Below the pieces are notes generated by a model. That model ran no database searches. It was not told where the DNA came from and saw only the letters and a list, made by a program, of their open reading frames with translations. From assembly GCA_016187945.1 (NCBI GenBank), contig JACPIT010000005.1, forward strand, positions 1,178,001 to 1,242,000: DNA of 64,000 bases, in the 5' to 3' direction. Numbering within the stretch: the first letter of the stretch is position 1; every line of letters starts with the position of its first letter. This DNA comes from Opitutia bacterium (lineage in GTDB: Bacteria; Verrucomicrobiota; Verrucomicrobiia; Opitutales; Opitutaceae). The translations under genes and the position numbers were made by a program. Shown in pieces: positions 1 through 8,023 of this stretch.

Positions 1-1
1 A

Positions 2-868
2 TTGCTGCGGGTTCTGCAGGTGCCAACAGCACCGCCCCGTGCGCAAATCGAAGTGATGGTCCTCGAGCCGGCGAACTACGGCTTTCGCTGCGAAATCGAG
101 CACAAGCTCGCGCAGAATGACGAGCTGGCAACTTTCCGCATTCGTGCCAATTGGACGGTTCCAAAAGTTCACGTCCCTCTCGCGCCCCGGGGGACGATCG
201 TGCTCTTGCACGGCATCATGATGGGCAAGGAGACGATGCTGGCGCCGTGGGGGCTCGCTCTGGCGGAGGCGGGTTATCGTGTCATCTTGGTCGATTTGCG
301 CGGACACGGACGTTCGACCGGCGAATGGATTGGCTACGGGGCATGGGAAGCGGACGATCTGCGCGTTGTGCTTGATGAGCTCGACCGCCAAGGCCTGATT
401 GCTGGACGCATCGGCGTGCTCGGTCTGTCCTACGGTGCCGCGGTAGCGCTCCAATGGGCGGCCGTCGATTCGCGGGTAGCCGCGGTCGTGGCCTTGGCGC
501 CCTTTAGTGACGCTCGACGGGCGATCCGGGAATTCACGCGAGCCGCCGCACCGGAGTTGTTGCGCTATCTTTCCGACGCGGACTTCCATGCGGCCGAGGA
601 GCGCGCGGCCCACCTGGCCGGATTTGATTGGAGTGCCGTCGACGTGCTCGCGGCGACACGCCGCTTGCACGTGCCGGTGCTATTCTTCCACGGGGGGCGC
701 GACACGATGATCGTTCCGGAGCACAGCGAGGCGCTCTTCCGCGTCGCTCCGGCTGGTAGTCGTCGTGAAGTGCTCGCCGACGACAACCACTTCACCATCG
801 GACTACGTTTCGACGAAATCGGATCGCTAGTCACGGCTTGGTTTCGAGAGCGGCTCCAGTCACCCTGA
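2..868 (+). CDS. Alpha/beta hydrolase, 5'-truncated by window edge
   Basis: Serine hydrolase of the alpha/beta fold; substrate unknown. The frame is open to the first base and the usable first codon is only a TTG, while the downstream paralog has about 75 more N-terminal residues including a lipoprotein signal, so the true start lies outside the window. Visible motifs are the oxyanion region LLHGIM (about residue 68), LVDLRGHGRSTG, the nucleophile elbow GLSYGA (about residue 142), the acid in GGRDTM (about 231) and the catalytic His in DDNHF (about 262). It matches the next gene along its whole length, so the pair is a tandem duplication. Catalytic triad is complete. Function beyond hydrolase is not assignable. 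Confidence 0.85.
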   Translation: MLRVLQVPTAPPRAQIEVMVLEPANYGFRCEIEHKLAQNDELATFRIRANWTVPKVHVPLAPRGTIVLLHGIMMGKETMLAPWGLALAEAGYRVILVDLRGHGRSTGEWIGYGAWEADDLRVVLDELDRQGLIAGRIGVLGLSYGAAVALQWAAVDSRVAAVVALAPFSDARRAIREFTRAAAPELLRYLSDADFHAAEERAAHLAGFDWSAVDVLAATRRLHVPVLFFHGGRDTMIVPEHSEALFRVAPAGSRREVLADDNHFTIGLRFDEIGSLVTAWFRERLQSP

Positions 869-872
869 TCCG

Positions 873-1934
873 GTGAACTACTCTCGACTCAGCTTGACGT
901 CAGTGTGCGCTCTCTTCGCTGTCGCGGCGCTGATGCTGAGCGGTTGCGTGAGTGGGATACTGGCGACGATGGCCGTCGCCGCGCCGAACAAAGATCACCC
1001 GCCGCGCGTGGTGCGCGACGAGGCCTTCGCCAAACGCGTCGACGCGCTCTACTCGCAAGCATGGCGCGTGAAGGTCGGCCCGCCCGCCGCCGAGCTGGCG
1101 GTCGCTGTTCTCGAGCCAGGTAACTACCAGTTTCGCTACGACATCGAGGTGAAGCAGAACGACAAGGGCCGGAAGTGGCTCGAACCGAAGTTCGATTGGA
1201 CGCTCCCGCTGCAACCGATCGGCGCGCCGAAAGGCACGATCCTCGTCCTCCACGGCTACCGCGATGCCAAGGAAAACATGCTCCACTGGGCGGTCGTGCT
1301 CGCGGAGTTCGGCTACCGCGTCGTCCTCGTCGACCTGCGCGGACACGGCCGCTCCACGGGCGACGGGATCGCCTACGGCGCGTTCGAGGCGAAGGATCTC
1401 GGTCAAGTCGTCGACGACCTCGCCCGCCGCGGCCTGCTCGCCGGAAAACTTGGCGTGATCGGCGTCTCCTACGGAGCGAGCACGGGCCTGCTGCTTGCCG
1501 CGCGCGATGCTCGCGTGGCGGCGGTGGTGGCGCTGGAGCCGTTCAGCAACGCGCGGGACGCCGTCGTGGAATTCGCCCACGGCGTCGCACCGAAAGAAGC
1601 CGCGAAGATCAGCGACGCGACGTTCGCCGCCGCCGTCGCGCGGGCGGAGAAGCAGGGCAAATTTTCCTGGTCCGACGGCGACGTGCTCGCCGCGATGTCG
1701 CGGGTGAAAGCACCGGTGTTGTTCTACCACGGTGCGAAAGACCGCTGGCTCTCGCCCGAAAACAGCCGCCGCCTGCTCGCGAAGGCGCCGCACGGCAGCA
1801 ATCTAGGCATTCTCGAGAACGACGACCACCTCGTGCTCTCGTTCCGCCTCGTGCCAATCGTCTACGACGTGCGGAAGTGGTTCGATCGCCACCTGGCCGG
1901 CGAAGGCGATGCGAGCGCGGCGAAGACGGACTGA
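873..1934 (+). CDS. Alpha/beta hydrolase lipoprotein
   Basis: A 353-residue paralog of the preceding gene. It starts with GTG four bases after the upstream TGA, which suggests translational coupling. The N-terminus is a lipoprotein signal: hydrophobic stretch followed by the lipobox LSGC at about residues 22-25, so the enzyme is probably membrane-anchored outside the cytoplasm. Hydrolase motifs are LVLHGYRD, VDLRGHGRSTG, nucleophile elbow GVSYGAS, acid in GAKDRW and His in NDDHLV. The family (Hydrolase_4/serine aminopeptidase-like) covers esterases, lipases and peptidases, so the substrate cannot be named. The tandem arrangement suggests recent duplication within this locus. Confidence 0.87.
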   Translation: MNYSRLSLTSVCALFAVAALMLSGCVSGILATMAVAAPNKDHPPRVVRDEAFAKRVDALYSQAWRVKVGPPAAELAVAVLEPGNYQFRYDIEVKQNDKGRKWLEPKFDWTLPLQPIGAPKGTILVLHGYRDAKENMLHWAVVLAEFGYRVVLVDLRGHGRSTGDGIAYGAFEAKDLGQVVDDLARRGLLAGKLGVIGVSYGASTGLLLAARDARVAAVVALEPFSNARDAVVEFAHGVAPKEAAKISDATFAAAVARAEKQGKFSWSDGDVLAAMSRVKAPVLFYHGAKDRWLSPENSRRLLAKAPHGSNLGILENDDHLVLSFRLVPIVYDVRKWFDRHLAGEGDASAAKTD

Positions 1935-1989
1935 TCGAGTCGCGCGTGTCTCAGGCGGACGGTGGGACGCGTCCTCCGCGGTGAGCCGC

Positions 1990-2180
1990 GGCTCGTCGGG
2001 ACGACTCGCCCTACTACCGAACACAAATGCGGGAGGGCGCGACGTTGCGGTCGAGAGCTCCGAGGTGGAGCGCGTTGACCTCAACGCGCTCTGACGTCCG
2101 ATTCGTGGCGTGAGTTGTCGAACGCGTTGCGGTCAACGCGTTCCGCCCAAAACAAAAGGCCGGTCGGAGACCGGCCCTAC
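1990..2180. repeat. REP-type palindrome cluster
   Basis: This fills the gap between the hydrolase pair and the convergent membrane-protein gene. It holds a CTAC-ended imperfect hairpin (1990-2014), a perfect 11-bp inverted repeat GAGCGCGTTGA with a 2-nt loop (2068-2091), a related AACGCGTT palindrome (about 2120-2143) and a GGCCGGTC hairpin followed by CTAC (2158-2180). The same ordered compound recurs at 5063-5155, in both cases just past the 3' end of a minus-strand gene. Reverse-complemented, the ends read GTAG followed by a hairpin, the form typical of REP elements. Confidence 0.75.
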
Positions 2181-2222
2181 TCTGACTTTCGTGCGATTTG
2201 CGGGGCTGTTTTCTGCCGAAAA

Positions 2223-3122
2223 TCATCGAGGCGAGGCGGAGGCGAGCACGCGGGTGGCGACTTTGCGCACGGCGTTCGGCGGCACGACGAGGCGCCAGCG
2301 ATCACCGTCGCGGGTGAACGAGAGACAGACCTGCCGGATCGCGCCGCCGGTATCGGTGAGCGCGGCATAGGCGAGCGCGGTGTTCGGACCCGTGTCCTGG
2401 CGGGAGAGCACGGTCAGCGAGCCGAGCGGCGCGTCGCCCGCGATGAACAGCGTGACCAACCCTTCCGGCGTGCGGTAGGTTTCGCGCGCCGTGGTGGGCA
2501 ACCCGGCCAGCACGGTCTCGGCTTCGCTGCGGCCGGCGGCGTCGAATTGCAGCGCCGTTTTGAGGGCGTCGAGATCGCCGCCGGCGGCGGACCAGAGGAC
2601 GGTTTCGAGGGCGTTTTCCGGCGTGGCGAGGCCGCGGTTCTGCCACTGGGCGGCGCGGAGGTTGCGGCCGAATTCGTAGGGCTGCGACGGATCGGTGCGC
2701 GGCTCAGGCGGCGGTGGCGGCTGTGCGGCGCGCAGTTTTTGGGCGGCCATGGCGGCGGCGATGGCCGCTTTGCGCGCGGCTTCGTCGGCCGGAGTCGGCG
2801 GGACTTGGACGCGCGCGGCGATTTTTTCCCGCATCCGCTGGTCGGCGGCGAGCGTGTCGGCTCGGTGGACGGCGGCGGCGGCGATCTCGGCGCGCAGGCG
2901 GCTCGCTTCGTGGGCGGTCTGGCGGAGTTGCGCGAGTTCGGCTTCGCTGGGTTGCAGCGCGGCGAGCCGGGTGTGCTCGGCCCGTTGGCGCGCGAGCGAC
3001 TCGTGCTCGCGGGTTTCGCGGGCGAGTGCGGCGGCGAGTTGGCGGGAGGCTTGGTATTCGCGGCCGACGACCACGGCGGCGGTGGCGAGCAGGAGCGAAA
3101 GCAGGATGATTTTCGCCTTCAT
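2223..3122 (-). CDS. Membrane-anchored protein coupled to sigma-ExbD fusion
   Basis: A 299-residue protein of unknown function. The start is the ATG two bases after the stop of the upstream sigma gene (TGA-CC-ATG), which implies co-translation; a much longer open frame upstream is a shadow of the sigma gene. One N-terminal transmembrane segment (about residues 4-18, ILLSLLLATAAVVVG) is followed by a long alanine/arginine-rich, probably coiled-coil region (about 25-120), a proline-rich linker (PPPPPEP) and a globular C-terminal part ending near VLASASPR. The C-terminal part is rich in beta-type sequence and may be sensory or structural. Its partner carries an ExbD-like domain, so the two may sit in one envelope complex. 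I do not recognise the C-terminal domain. Confidence 0.75.
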   Translation of the reverse strand: MKAKIILLSLLLATAAVVVGREYQASRQLAAALARETREHESLARQRAEHTRLAALQPSEAELAQLRQTAHEASRLRAEIAAAAVHRADTLAADQRMREKIAARVQVPPTPADEAARKAAIAAAMAAQKLRAAQPPPPPEPRTDPSQPYEFGRNLRAAQWQNRGLATPENALETVLWSAAGGDLDALKTALQFDAAGRSEAETVLAGLPTTARETYRTPEGLVTLFIAGDAPLGSLTVLSRQDTGPNTALAYAALTDTGGAIRQVCLSFTRDGDRWRLVVPPNAVRKVATRVLASASPR

Positions 3123-3124
3123 GG

Positions 3125-4336
3125 TCAGAACCAGTTGGTGGCTTCGTTTTGCGGGAACTGCAGGTCGGTGACGACGTTCGCGACCTTGGTCTTGCGCGCT
3201 TCGTCGACGACGTAGGCGACCGACATGAGGTTCGCGCCCGGTTCGGCGCGGACGATCAACGCGCTGGCGCCGGCGGGTTGCTGGCTGAGCTGGCGCAGGC
3301 GTTGCACGAATTCGTCGAGCGTGATCGGTTGGTCGTCCCAGAAGATCGTGCTCTGGCGCGTGACGGTGACGGTGGGGTGAACGGGTTTGGCGAGGGCGGC
3401 GGCGAGCGCGGCGTCGGTCTGCAGGGCGGAAAGGCCTGCGGCGGCTTGGCGCAACTGATCGGCCGCGGCGGTGCGCTCGGCGAGGCGCGTGTTGTCGGCG
3501 GCGAGGCCGGCGAGGGCGCGATTGGATTCGTGCAGGCGTTCGATTTCGGCGCGGGTTTGGGCGTTGGCCTGGTGCTGCCAGCTCGCGACGACGGCGGTGG
3601 CGGCGGCGATGCTGCCGCCGAGGAGGAGGTTGGATTTGAGCGTATGCATGATGGTTTCGAGCAAAGTCGTGCCGAGGCCGGCGGCGGCCGTGGCGGCGAG
3701 GGCGGTGCCGGTGATTTTTGCGGCGAGCCCGGCGGGCACCGCGACGGCGGGTTGATGGAGGAGCGCCACGCTGAGAGCGGAGGCGGTCGAGGTGACGTGG
3801 CGGCGCGCGAGCCCGGCGCGGAGTTTGTCCAGCGCGCGCTCCACGCGCATGCGCGCGGCGTCCTTGCTCAAGCCGACGCGGCGGCCGAGATCGGCGAAGG
3901 CGAGTCCTTGGAAAAACCGCAGGAGCAGCACCTGGCGGTCGCGCTCGGGGAGTTCGTGCAGGGCGTCGTCGATCACCGGACGCAGTTGGTCCCAATCGGT
4001 GGGCGGAGTGTCGGGAGAGTGGAGGTGTTGCATGGTGTGCGCCTCGTGTTCGCGGCGTTCGCGGCGCTGCTCGGTGCGTTTGAGGTGAGCAGCGGCGTGG
4101 TGCACACCGGTGTGAAGCCAGCCGGCGAGATTGTCGCGGCCGGTGAGGAGGCGGGCCTTGCGGGCGAGGTCGATGAAGACCGTCTGGGCGATGTCCTCGG
4201 CGCGGTGAGCGGCGCCGTTGGTCTGGCGCAGCGCGGCGGCGTAGACGAACGGCAGGTGGCGGTGGACCAACTCGGCGAAGGCGGCCTGCGAGTGGTCGAG
4301 GGCGTAGCGGCGAAGCAGTTCGGCGTCAGCAGTCAT
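3125..4336 (-). CDS. ECF sigma factor fused to TM segment and ExbD-like domain
   Basis: 403 residues, about twice the length of a normal ECF sigma factor. Residues 1-95 match sigma region 2 (ELLRRYALDHSQAAFAELV, AEDIAQTVFIDLARKA, GWLHTGVH), and about 118-180 match region 4 (LPERDRQVLLLRFFQGLAF, SKDAARMRVERALDKLRAG). Hydrophobic stretches follow at about 198-220 and 236-252, then a heptad-like coil. The last 75 residues resemble the periplasmic ExbD/TolR domain: ITLDEFVQRLRQL, ALIVRAEPGANLMSV, VVDEARKTKVANVV. The layout suggests a membrane-tethered sigma factor sensing through an ExbD-type domain, an inference. It is transcribed with the downstream membrane protein. No anti-sigma gene is adjacent, and the C-terminal extension may take that role. 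Confidence 0.85.
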   Translation of the reverse strand: MTADAELLRRYALDHSQAAFAELVHRHLPFVYAAALRQTNGAAHRAEDIAQTVFIDLARKARLLTGRDNLAGWLHTGVHHAAAHLKRTEQRRERREHEAHTMQHLHSPDTPPTDWDQLRPVIDDALHELPERDRQVLLLRFFQGLAFADLGRRVGLSKDAARMRVERALDKLRAGLARRHVTSTASALSVALLHQPAVAVPAGLAAKITGTALAATAAAGLGTTLLETIMHTLKSNLLLGGSIAAATAVVASWQHQANAQTRAEIERLHESNRALAGLAADNTRLAERTAAADQLRQAAAGLSALQTDAALAAALAKPVHPTVTVTRQSTIFWDDQPITLDEFVQRLRQLSQQPAGASALIVRAEPGANLMSVAYVVDEARKTKVANVVTDLQFPQNEATNWF

Positions 4337-4423
4337 CGTCTTTCAGTCTATACCTGCCGCCGCGGACCAAACCGAACAAAGATTCCGTCAACGGAAGGAG
4401 CGACGGGCCATATCAAGCAGGAG

Positions 4424-4452
4424 CCCACGAAACACACGAACCACACGAAAAA
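4424..4452 (+). repeat. A-rich CACGAAACACACGA repeat, left copy
   Basis: An A-rich string built from CACGAA/CACACGA units. An inverted copy with only about three differences over 29 bp occurs at 5162-5190, so the two bracket the low-GC hypothetical gene at 4617. Related ACCACAGAA-type strings form another inverted pair at 10640-10780. The rest of the 280-base gap between the sigma gene and 4617 holds nothing recognisable. Confidence 0.65.
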
Positions 4453-4616
4453 AGAAGGAGATTCCAGAGGAGGCCGTCCCGGCGGCGACGAGCGCGCCGG
4501 GGCGATGCCTGCGGCCAGCCCGAGCTTGCTCAGCAATCGTTCGTCCGTAAATCTCAGCGCGGGCGTCCTTCCTGTGAGGGTTTCACTGAGTTTGAATGAC
4601 TTGATCGACTAAAAAA

Positions 4617-4976
4617 ATGCACCGCATCCCCAAGTCGATCGATCTCACTCCGCTCCTTGGCTTGGAGGTCATGCAGATCGCCATCAGCCAAAACGAAGTG
4701 ATCTTCCGCCTCCATCCAGAAGGTGAGATTCGACTGGAAGGCGCTTGGATCCTGAAACGCGGTGACAAAACCGTCATCGATCGTTCGATGGAGCACGCGA
4801 AGCGTGACGCGTGGTGCGTTCACGAAATTCTCGGCAACAAGATCACGCGATGCGTCGTTCGGGATGAACGGCACTTGGAGGTCCATTTCGCTGATGCGGT
4901 CTTGGAGATCGAAGATGACTCCGATTATTACGAGACCTTCGCTATCGAACATTCAGCGCTGAAGCTCTACGTCTGA
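4617..4976 (+). CDS. Small hypothetical protein
   Basis: 119 residues, no signal peptide or membrane segment, acidic. The sequence alternates in a beta-strand pattern (VMQIAISQNEVIFRLHP, ITRCVVRDERHLEVHF, AVLEIEDD, YYETFAIE), reminiscent of small all-beta families such as DUF6188, but the match is weak and I assign no function. The ATG at 4617 has no obvious ribosome-binding site (only an A-run precedes it). Base composition is visibly lower in GC than the flanking genes, and the gene sits between inverted copies of an A-rich repeat (4424-4452 and 5162-5190), which suggests acquisition or mobilisation as a unit. Confidence 0.6.
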   Translation: MHRIPKSIDLTPLLGLEVMQIAISQNEVIFRLHPEGEIRLEGAWILKRGDKTVIDRSMEHAKRDAWCVHEILGNKITRCVVRDERHLEVHFADAVLEIEDDSDYYETFAIEHSALKLYV

Positions 4977-5062
4977 AAAGCCGATCTCCGACTGTTCAGA
5001 ATGGTCGTGGAGGGAAGCAAGTTGGCGGACCGGCGAGCAACGTGCAGCCGTGGCGGTAGAGG

Positions 5063-5155
5063 TGGAGCGCGTTGACCTCAACGCGCTCGGACGGGAACGG
5101 GTTGAGGTCAACCCGTTCCACCCAAAACAAAAGGCCGGTCGGAGACCGGCCCTAC
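5063..5155. repeat. REP-type palindrome cluster, second copy
   Basis: The compound seen at 2068-2180 recurs here: the GAGCGCGTTGA inverted repeat (5065-5088), a GGGTTGAGGTCAACCC palindrome in place of the AACGCGTT one (about 5099-5114), and the GGCCGGTC hairpin ending CTAC (5133-5155). Both copies carry the same CAAAACAAAA linker before the last hairpin. Confidence 0.75.
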
Positions 5156-5161
5156 TCTCAC

Positions 5162-5190
5162 TTTCGTGTGTTTGGTGTGTTTCGTGGTGC
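5162..5190 (-). repeat. A-rich CACGAAACACACGA repeat, right copy
   Basis: This is the inverted partner of 4424-4452. Its outer end abuts the stop codon of carA at 5191-5193. Confidence 0.65.
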
Positions 5191-6363
5191 CTAAATCTTC
5201 CCGGCCGTCCGCTTCGCGACCATTTTGTAGAAGTCTTCGAAGAGCGGGTCGGCGTCGTTCGGGCCGGGGGCGGCTTCGGGGTGATACTGCACGGAAAACA
5301 CCGGCAGCTCCTTGTGGCGGAGGCCTTCGACCGTGTTGTCGTTCAGATTGATCTCCGTCACGACCGCGCCTTTGCCTTCGATCGATTTCGGGTCGGTGGC
5401 GAAGCCGTGGTTTTGCGCGGTGATCGAGACTTTGCCGGTCTCGAGGTTCTTCACCGGCTGGTTGCCGCCGCGGTGGCCGAACTTCAGCTTGTAGGTCGTG
5501 CCGCCGAGCGCGTGCGTGATCATCTGGTGGCCGAGGCAGATGCCGAACGTCGGATAATCCGGCAGCAGCGCGTTGACGGTTTTATGGATGTAGGGCAGCG
5601 CCGCCGGATCACCGGGGCCGTTGGAGAGAAAGAGGCAGTCGACGCCGGCCTCGCGCACTTGCTCGTGCGTGGCGGTGGCGGGGAACACGTTCACTTCGAA
5701 ACCGTGGCGGACGAGCTTGCGGAAGATCGTGTATTTCGCGCCGTAGTCGAACGCGGCGACTTTGAACTTCTTCGCGTGCGGCGGCTGGATGCCGAGCGTG
5801 GTGCCGACGGGGAGGTAGGCGGCGTTGTGGCGCTTCGGGTCGGTGTCGCTCCAGATGAAGGGCGCCTTGCAAGTGGTGTCCTTGACGTAGTCGCTGCCGG
5901 CCATGTCCTGCCAGGCGCGGGCGCGGGCGACGGCATCGGCGTCGGAGAGGGGGAGCGTGCTGAGGCAGCACTTCATCGAGCCGGTGACGCGGAGCTTTTT
6001 GGTGAGCGCGCGGGTGTCGATTTCGCTGATGCCGGGGATGCCGAATTTCTTGAGGTAGGCGTCGAGCGATTGCTGGCTGCGCCAGTTGCTGACGACGGGC
6101 GAGACTTCGCGGACGACGAAGCCCGAGCACTTCGGGCCGGTGTGCTCCTCGTCTTCCTCGTTGATGCCGTAGTTGCCGATCTGGACGGCGGTCATCGTGA
6201 CGATTTGGCCGAAGTAGGAGGGGTCGGTGAGGATCTCCTGGTAACCGGTCAGCGAGGTGTTGAAGACACATTCGCCGGCGATGGTGGCATCGGCGCCAAA
6301 CGCGGCGCCGTGGAACACCGTGCCATCTTCGAGAGCGAGGACTGCGGGCTGGGGAGCGGACAT
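5191..6363 (-). CDS. carA: Carbamoyl-phosphate synthase small subunit
   Basis: 390 residues. It is the glutaminase subunit that hydrolyses glutamine and passes ammonia to CarB for carbamoyl phosphate, the precursor of arginine and pyrimidines. The N-terminal CPSase small-chain domain starts ALALEDGTVFHG-like and contains FNTSLTGYQEILTDPSY; the class I amidotransferase domain follows, with the nucleophile Cys in FGICLGHQM and the His/Glu pair in VQYHPEAAPGP. I placed the start at the ATG of MSAPQPAVL (6363): the upstream open frame encodes low-complexity repeat-derived sequence, and this start gives the usual family length. carB is not in the window, so the two are probably unlinked here. No upstream attenuator was recognised. 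Confidence 0.95.
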   Translation of the reverse strand: MSAPQPAVLALEDGTVFHGAAFGADATIAGECVFNTSLTGYQEILTDPSYFGQIVTMTAVQIGNYGINEEDEEHTGPKCSGFVVREVSPVVSNWRSQQSLDAYLKKFGIPGISEIDTRALTKKLRVTGSMKCCLSTLPLSDADAVARARAWQDMAGSDYVKDTTCKAPFIWSDTDPKRHNAAYLPVGTTLGIQPPHAKKFKVAAFDYGAKYTIFRKLVRHGFEVNVFPATATHEQVREAGVDCLFLSNGPGDPAALPYIHKTVNALLPDYPTFGICLGHQMITHALGGTTYKLKFGHRGGNQPVKNLETGKVSITAQNHGFATDPKSIEGKGAVVTEINLNDNTVEGLRHKELPVFSVQYHPEAAPGPNDADPLFEDFYKMVAKRTAGKI

Positions 6364-6468
6364 TAAAGAGGCACGAAAAGCACTTCCGCCGGGCGTGTCT
6401 AGTGGTTTTCCAAGAAACCGCGGGGTGTGACGCGGACGCGGGCGAGCGGCGGAATCGCCAGGCCGAGG

Positions 6469-6640
6469 GTAGGGCGGGACCGCTGGGCCCGCCGGAAACT
6501 TGACGCGACCCGCGAGGCGGGCCCAGCGGTCGAGACTAACCCGGATATTTAACACCCAATTTTCGATCCCGCGCCTGGCATCGAGGGTAGGGCGGCGTTC
6601 CGAGCGAAGCGGGAAAACCGGACGCGAAGCGGGCCGGGAC
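6469..6640. repeat. REP elements in carA-cupin gap
   Basis: The 390-base gap upstream of carA holds no gene. It contains a GTAG-headed hairpin (6469-6493) with stem GGCGGG/CCCGCC, an inverted partial copy CGGGCCCAGCGGT (about 6518-6531), and another GTAGGGCGG start at 6587. The same GGGCCCAGCGGTCCCGCC core recurs at 18588-18613 and, inside a gene, at 59080-59104. Confidence 0.7.
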
Positions 6641-6753
6641 ATCCCTTCGCTGCCGGAAACCCGCGGCGCTTCGCGCCGCCTGCGCGAAAGGGAAAGTGTT
6701 ACCCATCCGGTGAGTCCGTGGGCAGTCCCGCCCAACCGATGATCGAAGTCAGC

Positions 6754-7767
6754 TCACTCCTCGTCGTCGGTGAAGTGGGCAACGTCGACGGCGCGGAAGA
6801 TTTTCCGCGGCTTCGGAAAGCCGAACTTGTTCGAATCGGCGTAACACCAGAACTCGTTGAGCGGATCGTCGGCGACGACGAAGTAGAGCAGGTCCGCCAC
6901 ACCGGCGTTGCGGAAGCCGTGCCCGACGCCGGGTGCGGCCATCACGCAGTCGCCCGGCTCGACGGCGAACGTTGCGTCGCCGAGGCGAAATTCGCCGCAG
7001 CCTTCGAGGAACACGTAGAACTCCCATTGCAGCGCGTGCCAGTGGAACGGAAACAGCGTCGCGCCTGGCGGCACGCGACCGAGTTCGAGGTCGAACGGAT
7101 GACCGCCGAGGCCGACCGGTGTCCGGTGTTGCGCACCGAACGCGAGCGAGATGCCGCGGAACGAGCCGCGGAATTTTCCCTTCGGCGACTGCCAGTCTTC
7201 CCACGCGATGTCGTCGAGGTGTTTGCAGCGGGCCGCAAACGGCGTCGCTGGCGGCGTCAGTGCGGGCGCGGGCGCTGGCGCGTCGACGACGGTGTCCTCG
7301 CCCTCGAAATAGTCGACCGGCGCCATCTTGAAGAAGACGTTCGGCGTCCGCAGGCCCCACTTTTTGGAGTCGGGGTAATAGAAGCCGTCGAGCTGCGGAT
7401 TGTCGGCGACGATGAAAACCTCGACGTCTTCGGCGCCGGTGTTGATGAGCTGGTGCGGCTCGCCGGGCGGGTGGAGGAAACAATCTCCGGCGCGCACCTC
7501 GCGGCGCTCCTCGCCGACGCGCACCGTGCCGGTGCCGCGACGCACGACGAACATCTCCCACTGCACGATGTGCGCGTGATAAGGGCAGACCGCCGCGCCG
7601 GGCGGAATGCGGCGCACCTGAAAGTCGAACGGATGGCCGCCGCCCCAAACGCCGACGTTGCGAATGCCGCCGAGGGCGAGGGAGACGTTTTGGGCGAAGG
7701 AGTGGAACTTGCCGGTGGGCGAGCGTTGCTCGAACTCGGGGACGTCGCGCAGGTTGATTTTGTTCAT
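6754..7767 (-). CDS. Two-domain cupin protein
   Basis: 337 residues with two similar cupin domains. Domain 1 (about 25-140) shows GHPFDFQVRRIPPGA, YHAHIVQWEMFVV and PGEPHQLINTG; domain 2 (about 190-320) shows GHPFDLELGRVPPGA, FHWHALQWEFYVF and PGVGHGFRNAG. The conserved His and Glu positions of both metal sites are kept (HAH...E and HWH...E), so both could bind a metal. Bicupins include dioxygenases, decarboxylases and isomerases; nothing here picks one. The repeat of the HPFD and PPGA motifs shows internal duplication. I chose the ATG at 7767; open sequence further upstream belongs to a shadow frame. The 256-base gap to the next gene contains nothing I recognise. Confidence 0.85.
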   Translation of the reverse strand: MNKINLRDVPEFEQRSPTGKFHSFAQNVSLALGGIRNVGVWGGGHPFDFQVRRIPPGAAVCPYHAHIVQWEMFVVRRGTGTVRVGEERREVRAGDCFLHPPGEPHQLINTGAEDVEVFIVADNPQLDGFYYPDSKKWGLRTPNVFFKMAPVDYFEGEDTVVDAPAPAPALTPPATPFAARCKHLDDIAWEDWQSPKGKFRGSFRGISLAFGAQHRTPVGLGGHPFDLELGRVPPGATLFPFHWHALQWEFYVFLEGCGEFRLGDATFAVEPGDCVMAAPGVGHGFRNAGVADLLYFVVADDPLNEFWCYADSNKFGFPKPRKIFRAVDVAHFTDDEE

Positions 7768-8023
7768 GGCGAGGCGTGGTATCGCGGAGGGCGGCTGCGT
7801 TGCGCGTGAGAGCATGCGCGAACGGGCGAGCGGCGCGCAAGCGTGCAGCCGACGTGAGTTGGCTGACGATGCCGAGGTGGACGACGAGATCGCTGGCGGC
7901 CGCCGATGTGAGTGGGCGGAGGAGATCGACCGGAGCGGCGGATCGGCGGAACAGCGGAACAGCGGACTGACGTCCGCTGCTACGACTGAACCGCGCGCGA
8001 GTGAACCGCTGCGACTGCGCGCG

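Noticed and set aside
900-1793. Long open frame antisense to the second hydrolase gene
   Set aside because: High GC gives long antisense frames all over the window; the plus-strand frame has a complete hydrolase motif set.
4149-4612. Plus-strand open frame across the sigma gene
   Set aside because: It is the shadow of the minus-strand sigma factor, which has clear region 2 and region 4 motifs.
6364-6735. N-terminal extension of carA
   Set aside because: The extension is arginine/proline-rich translated REP sequence, and the ATG at 6363 gives the normal family length.
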